In this document: piece after piece, positions 8,446 through 15,387 of the stretch
Position numbering within the stretch: position 1 is the stretch's first letter
Layout: every line of letters starts with the position of its first letter
Source of the DNA: JAWXBK01 sp040878185
GTDB taxonomy: Bacteria; Pseudomonadota; Alphaproteobacteria; Dongiales; Dongiaceae
Length of the DNA: 43,171 bases
NCBI GenBank assembly: GCA_040878185.1
Contig: JBBDMS010000002.1
Coordinates: forward strand, 1-43,171
Direction of reading: 5' to 3'
Position numbers and translations under genes: made by a program
The notes under the pieces: generated by a model
What the model was told of the DNA's origin: nothing
What the model saw: only the letters and a program-made list of their open reading frames with translations
The model's database searches: none

Positions 8446-9651
8446 TCAGGCGGCAGCGGTCGCCCAGGCGCCCGCGGCGTCGAGTCGGCGCGGGCCAGGC
8501 CGGCCGAGCACGCCGGCAAGGTCCTGCATGGTTTCCAGATTGTGGATCGGCCGGAACTCGTCGACATGCGGCAGGATCGCCCGCGCGCCCATCGCCTTGG
8601 GCGCGTAGCCGTCATAGCGCAGCAGCGGATTGAGCCAGATGAGGCGGCGGCAGGATTTGTGCAGCCGTTCCATCTGCCGCGCGAGATCGGTATCGGAATC
8701 GCGATCGAGCCCGTCGGTAATCAAAAGAACGACCGCGCCCTGGCCGAGCACGCGCCGCGACCAGTCGTTGTTGAAGGCGGCGATGCAATGGCCGATCCGG
8801 GTGCCGCCGGACCAGTCCTCGACCCGCCCGGCCACGCGGTCGAGCGCGACGTCGATATCGCGATAGCGCAGATCGCGCGTGATGTTCGTAAGGCGCGTGC
8901 CGAACACGAAGGTATGCACGCGGTCGCGATCGTTGGTGATCGCGTGCATGAAATGCAGGAAGAGGCGGGCGTAGCGCGACATCGATCCCGAGACGTCGCA
9001 CAGGATCACCAAAGGCGGGTGCCGCCGCCGCCGGTGCCGGAAGCGCAACGGAATGTCGCGACCGGACCGCAGGGCCGCCCGCAATGTCGCCCGCATGTCG
9101 ACGCGGCGCCCGGCTGCGTCGGTGCGGAAGCGCCGCGTCGGAACCGCCATGATCGGCAGGCGCATGGTGGCAATCAGGCGCCGCGCCGCATCGACCTCAT
9201 CGTTCGACATTTTCTCGAAATCCATCGTCTGCAGGATCTCGCGGTCGGAAAAGGTCATCACCGCGTCGAGTTCGATCTCGTCTTCCTGCTGCTGATTGTC
9301 GTCGCTGCCACGCCTCTGCAGCGCCTCGGCGAGGCGGCGGGCGATTTCCTGTTGGGCGGCATCTTCCTCGCCGGGGACGGCGATCTGCGGCAGCATCGCG
9401 GCCATCATACGGTCGAGCAGATGCGGGTTGCGCCAGAAGATATGGAAAGCCTGGTCGAACAGCTCGCGCTGGTCGCGTCGGTTCACAAACACCGCATGGA
9501 GGGTCCAGTAGAAATCGTCGCGCGAACCGAGGCCGATCGCTTCAACCGCGCGGATCGCATCGATCACCTTGCCGGGGCCGATCGGGAGCCCGGCCGCACG
9601 CAGCGTCCGCCCGAAGAGCATGATGTTGTCGACGATGCGGCTGTCGGTCAT
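8446..9651 (-). CDS. coxE: CoxE-like VWA-domain protein
   Basis: A 401-residue VWA-containing protein of the CoxE type. The metal-ion-dependent adhesion site DVSGSMS is at residues 219-225, with the downstream GGTRIG threonine and LITDGLDRD motifs also present. CoxE partners with the MoxR-type ATPase CoxD, encoded 25 bp upstream on the same strand; together they remodel the bimetallic or molybdenum active site of CO dehydrogenase in Oligotropha. The N-terminal half (residues 1-200) is helical and includes a Q/D/E-rich stretch (DDNQQQEDEIE). Location is expected to be cytoplasmic, possibly membrane-associated. The function in a form II cluster such as this one is less well defined. Confidence 0.92.
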   Translation of the reverse strand: MTDSRIVDNIMLFGRTLRAAGLPIGPGKVIDAIRAVEAIGLGSRDDFYWTLHAVFVNRRDQRELFDQAFHIFWRNPHLLDRMMAAMLPQIAVPGEEDAAQQEIARRLAEALQRRGSDDNQQQEDEIELDAVMTFSDREILQTMDFEKMSNDEVDAARRLIATMRLPIMAVPTRRFRTDAAGRRVDMRATLRAALRSGRDIPLRFRHRRRRHPPLVILCDVSGSMSRYARLFLHFMHAITNDRDRVHTFVFGTRLTNITRDLRYRDIDVALDRVAGRVEDWSGGTRIGHCIAAFNNDWSRRVLGQGAVVLLITDGLDRDSDTDLARQMERLHKSCRRLIWLNPLLRYDGYAPKAMGARAILPHVDEFRPIHNLETMQDLAGVLGRPGPRRLDAAGAWATAAA

Positions 9652-9676
9652 ATCGCTGTTTGAGGTGACCGGCGCT

Positions 9677-10624
9677 CTAGCGCGCCGTCATTTCGGCCCT
9701 GACCCGATCAAGCAGCAGGGCCGCTTCGGAGCCGCGGATCTTCGCGATGTCGTCCTGATACTTGAGCAGCACCCCGAGCGTGTCGTCGATCGCGGCGGGA
9801 TCGAGCGCCACTTTGTCGAGTTCGATCAGTGCCTCGGTCCAGTCGATCGTTTCGGCGACGCCGGGTTGTTTGAAAAGATCCTTGCGCCGCAGCGTCTGGA
9901 CGAAGGCGACGACCTGACGGGCGAGCGATTCCGGAGCGGTCGGCACCTTGGTGCGGATGATTTCAAGCTCGCGCTTCGCATCCGGATAATCGACCCAGTA
10001 ATAAAAGCAGCGCCGCTTCAGCGCGTCGTGGATTTCTCGCGTCCGGTTCGAGGTGATGATGACGATCGGCGGTTCGACAGCCTCGATCGTCCCGAGTTCA
10101 GGAATCGTAATCTGCCAGTCGGAGAGGATTTCCAGCAGATAAGCTTCGAACGGTTCGTCGGTGCGGTCGAGCTCGTCGATCAGAAGGACGGGTGCGCCGC
10201 CCGGCTGGGGTTGCAGCGCCTGCAGCAAGGGCCGTTCGATCAGGAAGTCGCGGGTGTAAATGTCGGCGGCGAGGGCGTCGCGGCCCCGATCGCCGGTCGC
10301 CTCGGCGAGCCGGATTTCAATCATCTGACGCGAATAGTTCCATTCATAAGCGGCCGACGCGATATCCAGCCCTTCATAGCATTGCAGGCGCAGCAGCCGA
10401 CGGCCGAGCGTCGTCGCCAGCACCTTGGCGATCTCGGTCTTGCCAACACCCGCTTCGCCCTCGAGAAACAAAGGCCGGTGCAGACGTAGGGAGAGATGAA
10501 TGGCCGTCGCGAGGCTGCGGTCGGCGATGTAATGGCCGGCGCGCAGCAGCGCCTCGACCTCGTCGACGGAACGCGGCGATGGCAGCGACGAACCGGCCAG
10601 GTTCGCTTCGACGGCCGCGTTCAT
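9677..10624 (-). CDS. coxD: CoxD-like MoxR-family AAA+ ATPase
   Basis: A 315-residue MoxR-type AAA+ ATPase. Walker A is GEAGVGKT (56-63), Walker B is VLLIDELDR (146-154), sensor 1 is around IVIITSNRTREI, and an arginine-rich segment DALKRRCFYYW follows. CoxD acts as a chaperone-like ATPase in active-site assembly of CO dehydrogenase-type enzymes, together with the VWA protein CoxE encoded next. Its ATG overlaps the ydbL stop codon (TGATG at 10622-10626), which ties it translationally to the YdbH-YnbE-YdbL module rather than to coxSLM. That coupling is unusual and is discussed in the findings. Confidence 0.93.
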   Translation of the reverse strand: MNAAVEANLAGSSLPSPRSVDEVEALLRAGHYIADRSLATAIHLSLRLHRPLFLEGEAGVGKTEIAKVLATTLGRRLLRLQCYEGLDIASAAYEWNYSRQMIEIRLAEATGDRGRDALAADIYTRDFLIERPLLQALQPQPGGAPVLLIDELDRTDEPFEAYLLEILSDWQITIPELGTIEAVEPPIVIITSNRTREIHDALKRRCFYYWVDYPDAKRELEIIRTKVPTAPESLARQVVAFVQTLRRKDLFKQPGVAETIDWTEALIELDKVALDPAAIDDTLGVLLKYQDDIAKIRGSEAALLLDRVRAEMTAR

Positions 10625-10989
10625 CAGCGCTGGACCCAGCTTCCGTCAGCATTGAGGAAGTAGGTGCCCGCGGGCGCCTTCTTGAAGATCTGGGCGGCAT
10701 AGACCTGACCGACTTCTGCGGCGCTCACGCCCTGCTCGGCGGCGCGCTGTTCGTAGATGCTCCGGCGCTCGCCGTTGATGCGATCGACCGTCGCGCGCGT
10801 CGCGCCGTCGCCGCCCTGGCGCACCAGCACATAACCGTCGAACCGCTCGGCAATAACGCCCTCCGCCCGCAGCCGGTCGAGATCGGCGTCCTGCGCGAAC
10901 GCGGCAAAGGGCAGCAGCAACGCCACCAGTGCCATGCCGACGATACGGCGCCGGCTCATGGCAAACAGCCGGGAGGCCAGCTTGGTCAT
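10624..10989 (-). CDS. ydbL: YdbL-family (DUF1318) periplasmic protein
   Basis: A 121-residue exported protein from the ATG at 10989, chosen because AGGAG lies 8 bases upstream and the frame then opens with a signal peptide (basic RLFAMSRRR, then VGMALVALLLPFAAFAQ). The mature region matches the YdbL family: GVIAERFDGYVLV, a VDRINGERRSIYEQRA helix and a C-terminal GTYFLNADGSWVQR. In Escherichia coli, ydbL is encoded with ynbE and ydbH and is thought to assist the YdbH-YnbE intermembrane complex. The stop overlaps the coxD start. A more upstream ATG at 11016 would lack a comparable ribosome binding site. Confidence 0.9.
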   Translation of the reverse strand: MTKLASRLFAMSRRRIVGMALVALLLPFAAFAQDADLDRLRAEGVIAERFDGYVLVRQGGDGATRATVDRINGERRSIYEQRAAEQGVSAAEVGQVYAAQIFKKAPAGTYFLNADGSWVQR

Positions 10990-11015
10990 TTCAGTCGCTC
11001 CTGTATTCCTGTCCA

Positions 11016-11273
11016 TCAGAAGATGTCCGGGTTGGTCTCGATGTCGCGCTCGGCGTCCTCTTCGATCCGGACCCGAACCTCCTGCTCGATCTTGACGTTG
11101 AGGTTGATGACGATCGGATCCTCCGGCGCCTTCAGTTGGACGGTCGGCTGGCAGGCAGCCAGCGCCAGCGCAACCAGCGGGAGCGCAGCCAACACCCGGA
11201 TCGTGGCGCCAATGCGTCTGCACCAGACGAGCGGCGAGAGCGCCGACTCCCGGAACATCTCAGCGTCGGTCAT
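11016..11273 (-). CDS. ynbE: YnbE-family outer-membrane lipoprotein
   Basis: An 85-residue lipoprotein. A 40-residue N-terminal segment ends in the lipobox LAAC (around residue 41), and the mature part has the YnbE signature: PEDPIVINLNVKIEQEVRVRIEEDAE followed by a terminal NPDIF. In E. coli, YnbE is an outer-membrane lipoprotein that stacks onto the C-terminus of YdbH to complete a phospholipid-conducting bridge across the periplasm. Its ATG overlaps the ydbH stop codon (ATGA at 11270-11273). The N-terminus before the hydrophobic stretch is longer than usual; an internal start is possible but has no better ribosome binding site. Confidence 0.9.
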   Translation of the reverse strand: MTDAEMFRESALSPLVWCRRIGATIRVLAALPLVALALAACQPTVQLKAPEDPIVINLNVKIEQEVRVRIEEDAERDIETNPDIF

Positions 11274-14200
11274 TGACTGTCTCCTGCATTGATGTCGGGT
11301 TCGGTTTCGGCCGCCTCGCCATCCTCGAGCTGGTCCTTCACGTAGTCAGGAATGCGGTATCCCACAAGACTGTCGCGCAGGATGCGGTCAAGCTCGCCGG
11401 TAAGGGTGAGATTGAGCTCGATCGGATAGCCATCGTAGAAGTCCGGATTGCTGCCGCGTACATGAAGTCCGAGGCCGGTTTCGCCTCCCGCTGCGCGATC
11501 GAGCGTAAGCCAAAGCTGGTCGTACCGAAAATTCGCAAGCGCACCAAGCACGAGGCTAGCGGTTTCGCCGGCACCCTGCAACGCGGCGGGCGGTTCGGCG
11601 GGAGCGTATTGGAGGGTTCCCGGCTCGTCGGCATCGAGGCGTCCGGCGGCGATGACGATGTCGTCGTCGCGGATCTCGACCGGGATGGTGCCATTGAGTT
11701 GTCCGGTGGCCACCAGCCCGTCGACCTCGGCCATCGCCAGAAAGGCGGCGAGGTTCATGTCCGCGACCTGAAGCTCGATCGTGGTGTAGGGATCCATCGG
11801 GTCGATGACGACCGGTGCCGTTTCGACGGTGCCGCCGGCCAGTTTGAACCGGGCGTTCTCGACCGCAAAGAGCGGGCCCTCCTCGATCGAGAAGGTCACG
11901 ACGGCATCGGTCAGCGGCACGCCGATGTCGATCAGGGCGATCGAGGCCTGCTGGTTCGGTTGCGAAACCAGCGGCACCAGGCTTTTCAGAGCGATGGCGC
12001 CATTGATACGGGCGAGCTCCGCCTCGGGCGCGATGATCGAGAGCTCTTCGAGCCGCAAGGTGAGATCGCTGCCGACATCCCCTTCGTTCCAGGTCACGCC
12101 GCCACTGAGCGTTATCTGGCCGGTCGCCTCGTCGAGTTCGCTTGCAAGCGCCGGCGCGATGTCCCAGGGCTGCAATCCGCCGGGCCGGAACTGGATCGGC
12201 TGCATCGTGAGCGAGGCGGTGCCGCTGTTCTCGTCGAGCCGGTGCGTGCCCGTAATATCGCCGACGACCCATTCATTTTCGTCCGCGAGATGCGCGTCGA
12301 AACTCACGGTCGATCCGACAATTCTCCCTTCGAAGCGGGCGGCGAGGGGCGGCAGCCACGGCGCGAGATCCGGGCCGCCCAGATTCGCGGCGCGGCCCTC
12401 GAACGCGATGCCGCCGCCTTCCGAAAGCGTCGCGTGAAGACGAAGATCGTCGGCATTGGCCGACCATTCGGGCATCGACAGGCTCGCGGCGTTGAGCGCG
12501 ATCGTGCTGGTACTCGACCCATCCGGAGCGATAGTGCCCTCGAGTTGCAATGTCGCCGGGCCGAGTGCCACCGCGTCGGTGACGGTTTCGGTATGCGCGG
12601 CGATCCCATCGGTCGTCAGCCGCAACCGATAATCCAACGTGCAGGTCTCGGGCGTCGGGCAATCCCGAACCAGCAGCGGTTCCTCGATCTGCGCGAGACG
12701 GGCGCGGACGCGATCGATGCGATAAGGCATGTCGCCGATGCTCGGGCGGGCGATCGTCATGGTGCCGCGATCGGTTCCATGCACTGTGACGGCGTCCCCG
12801 GCCTGCCGGACGAGGGCCGGCAATTCGAAATCGAATCCGTCGATGCGGAAGCCATTGCCGGCAACGGCAATCTCGCCGGCCAGCAGCAATTCGGCCGTCC
12901 AATCTTCCGGCGTGCCGCCCGCCGTGCCCGCGGCGGAGAGAGCGCCGATCGAGGCACGCAATCCGTCCTGTTCGAACGCCAGGTTTCCGACCCGGATGTG
13001 GAGCGCGGTCGCCTCGAAGGATTCGAGGGTGGCGATCGGTGAGAAATGAAGACTGCCGGCGACACTCGCATCGAGCGGATTGGTGCCGGCAGCGGTGACC
13101 ATGGCAGCACCCGCGATGTCGAGCGTGCCGCCATCCGCCGGCAGCCAGGAGGCATTGGCGCCGGGCTGGATTTCGAGCGAGAGCGGGCCCGGATCGATGA
13201 TGCCGATCGAGCCGGCGCCGAGCGCCGCGAGCCATTCCGGATCGGGTGTTGCGTCGACCAGCACCGGCGACGATGCCGTGAACAGAACCCCGCCGTCGCG
13301 AACGGTCGCGTCGACGGCGCCGAGGGCGTCGAGTGCAGTCAGCCGTCCGGGCCAGTTCATTCCGTCCATGTACAACGTGACGGTGAGCGCGCCGGCAGGC
13401 AACGCGGTTTCCGACAGCGAGGATGTGTCGGCGGTCGCGATGTCGCCATCCGCATCGACCGTGACCATCCCTTCGGTTGGCGTCGGCAATCCGAGCAGCG
13501 CCCACCAGGGAGAGCCTGCCTCGAGTGTCAGGTTCGCCGCGACCTTGATGTTATCGGGCGCAAGCTGAGGCGCTTCGATATCGATCGAGCCGTCGAGGCC
13601 CGCGGCGGGTCCGTCGGTTGCGATATGTGCGGCCCAGCGCTCGCCATCGAGTTCGCCGGTCACGCGAAGTGCGGCGCCCGGCCAGCCTGCGGCAACGACG
13701 TCCGATGCCACCATCTCGATACTGCCACCGGCAATCGCGGCATCAGCAAAGGCGATGTTCGCCGTGCCGGCGAAATGGGGGATTTCGATTGCTGCCGGCG
13801 TTCCAAAATGCGCGGAACCCTGCCCAACAGTCAGTCGGGCCGTGCCGTTGGCATCAAGATCGGTTTCGACCCGAAGATTGCCGGTGAAACCGCCATTGGT
13901 CGCCTCGGCATCGACGGCGAGGTCGGCGACCAGAAAATCCGGACCTTCCTGCCGGATCGATCCGGCGAGCTGCACAGCTGCGCCATCAAGGAGCGTCGGT
14001 AATTCGATTGTCGCGGATTCGATCGTGATCGGCGGGATTTCGGCGTCGGTACGCTCGTCATCGCTGCCGTCGCCGGCTTCGGTATCCGCAAGGCTCGCGA
14101 TCAGGTCGGAGAGAACGCCAAGCGGTCGCGTGTCGTCGGCCGGGTCGACCATGAGATGCAGCTCAGCGATCGTCACCCGCGCGATGGTCGGCACGGCGAG

Positions 14201-14497
14201 GCCGTCGAGGCTGTAGTCGATCGTGATCTGGCGGGCGGTGGCATCACCCGGCTGGTTGCCGAGCGAGAGCGCGTCGATGACGGCGCGATCGCGGCCCAGA
14301 TTGACGATCTCGACATCGGCATCCGGCGCCCCGTGATCTGCAAGCCAACCTTCGGCCCAGCGCTCGGCGATCATCGGTAGAGCGACATAGCCGGCGATTA
14401 TCGCCAGGATCAGGAGGCCGAGCGCGCCGACCGGCCAATACCCCCAGTGCCGGCGGATGGGCCGGAGCGTGGCCAAATTCAACGGCCGGTCTGTCAT
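11270..14497 (-). CDS. ydbH: YdbH-family AsmA-like intermembrane lipid-transport protein
   Basis: A 1075-residue member of the AsmA-like clan. An N-terminal transmembrane helix (WGYWPVGALGLLILAIIAGYV, about residues 18-38) is followed by a long periplasmic, beta-rich region with many repeated short strands and glycine/aspartate turns. The C-terminal YdbH domain includes GLGLHVRGSNPDFYDGYPIELNLTLTGELDRILRDSLVGYRIPDYV. In E. coli, YdbH (with TamB and YhdP) moves phospholipids toward the outer membrane and pairs with YnbE. The ATG at 14497 was chosen; a GTG at 14518 would add seven residues. The ynbE start overlaps the stop codon. Length is somewhat larger than the E. coli protein. Confidence 0.9.
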   Translation of the reverse strand: MTDRPLNLATLRPIRRHWGYWPVGALGLLILAIIAGYVALPMIAERWAEGWLADHGAPDADVEIVNLGRDRAVIDALSLGNQPGDATARQITIDYSLDGLAVPTIARVTIAELHLMVDPADDTRPLGVLSDLIASLADTEAGDGSDDERTDAEIPPITIESATIELPTLLDGAAVQLAGSIRQEGPDFLVADLAVDAEATNGGFTGNLRVETDLDANGTARLTVGQGSAHFGTPAAIEIPHFAGTANIAFADAAIAGGSIEMVASDVVAAGWPGAALRVTGELDGERWAAHIATDGPAAGLDGSIDIEAPQLAPDNIKVAANLTLEAGSPWWALLGLPTPTEGMVTVDADGDIATADTSSLSETALPAGALTVTLYMDGMNWPGRLTALDALGAVDATVRDGGVLFTASSPVLVDATPDPEWLAALGAGSIGIIDPGPLSLEIQPGANASWLPADGGTLDIAGAAMVTAAGTNPLDASVAGSLHFSPIATLESFEATALHIRVGNLAFEQDGLRASIGALSAAGTAGGTPEDWTAELLLAGEIAVAGNGFRIDGFDFELPALVRQAGDAVTVHGTDRGTMTIARPSIGDMPYRIDRVRARLAQIEEPLLVRDCPTPETCTLDYRLRLTTDGIAAHTETVTDAVALGPATLQLEGTIAPDGSSTSTIALNAASLSMPEWSANADDLRLHATLSEGGGIAFEGRAANLGGPDLAPWLPPLAARFEGRIVGSTVSFDAHLADENEWVVGDITGTHRLDENSGTASLTMQPIQFRPGGLQPWDIAPALASELDEATGQITLSGGVTWNEGDVGSDLTLRLEELSIIAPEAELARINGAIALKSLVPLVSQPNQQASIALIDIGVPLTDAVVTFSIEEGPLFAVENARFKLAGGTVETAPVVIDPMDPYTTIELQVADMNLAAFLAMAEVDGLVATGQLNGTIPVEIRDDDIVIAAGRLDADEPGTLQYAPAEPPAALQGAGETASLVLGALANFRYDQLWLTLDRAAGGETGLGLHVRGSNPDFYDGYPIELNLTLTGELDRILRDSLVGYRIPDYVKDQLEDGEAAETEPDINAGDSQ

Positions 14498-14523
14498 GGA
14501 GCCGACCCTAAGCCGCACTCACG

Positions 14524-14560
14524 GCAAGAAAAAGGCGGGATGCCGGCAACATCCCGCCTT
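14524..14560 (-). terminator. intrinsic terminator after coxM
   Basis: A perfect 11-bp stem (AAGGCGGGATG at 14532-14542, CATCCCGCCTT at 14550-14560) with a 7-base loop, followed on the minus strand by a TTTTTCTT tract. It lies about 20 bp past the coxM stop codon and only 27 bp before the ydbH start, so it should end or attenuate coxGSLM transcription. Confidence 0.88.
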
Positions 14561-14581
14561 CGAACCGCTCAGGTCAGGGGT

Positions 14582-15376
14582 TCAGCGGCAGGCGGCAACC
14601 GCCCGTTTCGCCATCACGGTGACCAGATGGGCGCGATACTCGGCGCTGCCGTGGATATCGCTGTTGAGCCCCGTCGCCGGCACGTTGAGGCCGGCGACGG
14701 CGTCGGCGCTGAAATTTTTCGCCAGCGCCTCTTCCATCGCCTTGACGCGAAAGACGCAGGGCCCAGCGCCCGTCGCGGCAACGCGCACGCCGCTCGACAG
14801 TTTGGCGACGAACACTCCCGTCAGCGAGAAGCGGGAGGCCGGATGCGGAAACTTGGCATAGGCCGCCTTCTCGGGTTTCGGGAACTCGACGGCGGTGATG
14901 ATCTCGCCCGGCTCGAGCGCCGTCTCAAACAGGCCCTTGAAGAAATCGTCGCCGGCAATCTTGCGCTTGTTGGTGTGGATCGTCGCACCGAGGCCGAGAA
15001 CCGCGCCCGGATAGTCCGCGGCCGGATCGTTATTGGCGAGCGAGCCGCCGATCGTGCCGCGATTGCGGACCTGGGGGTCGCCGATTCCTTCAGCCAGCGC
15101 CGCGAGCGCGGGGATGGTCGCCTTGACCTCGGCGGAGTGGGCGACATCGGCATGACGGGTCATCGCACCGATGATAAGGCCGTTGCCCGATGCCTTGATG
15201 CCCTGTAGCTCGGCGATCTGCGAAAGATCGACGAGATCGGAAGGCTGCGACAAACGCTGCTTCATCGTCGGCAGGAGGGTCATGCCGCCGGCGAGCGGCC
15301 GCGCTTCCTCGCCGCCGGCAAGAGCCTTGCTGGCGTCGGCAACCGAGTTCGGGCGGTGAAAATTGAAGTTGTACAT
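14582..15376 (-). CDS. coxM: CO dehydrogenase-like FAD-binding medium subunit
   Basis: A 264-residue FAD-binding subunit of a molybdenum hydroxylase. The ATG at 15376 has an AGGGAGG ribosome binding site. FAD-contact motifs are PLAGGMTLLP (around 27-36) and TIGGSLANNDPAADYP (108-123), followed by the CO dehydrogenase flavoprotein C-terminal domain. It accepts electrons from the CoxS iron-sulfur clusters and passes them to the respiratory chain. It is encoded 11 bp after coxL and is the last gene before a strong terminator. The length is slightly short of some CoxM proteins (about 285 residues) but all domain landmarks are present. Confidence 0.94.
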   Translation of the reverse strand: MYNFNFHRPNSVADASKALAGGEEARPLAGGMTLLPTMKQRLSQPSDLVDLSQIAELQGIKASGNGLIIGAMTRHADVAHSAEVKATIPALAALAEGIGDPQVRNRGTIGGSLANNDPAADYPGAVLGLGATIHTNKRKIAGDDFFKGLFETALEPGEIITAVEFPKPEKAAYAKFPHPASRFSLTGVFVAKLSSGVRVAATGAGPCVFRVKAMEEALAKNFSADAVAGLNVPATGLNSDIHGSAEYRAHLVTVMAKRAVAACR

Positions 15377-15387
15377 AGGTGCCTCCC

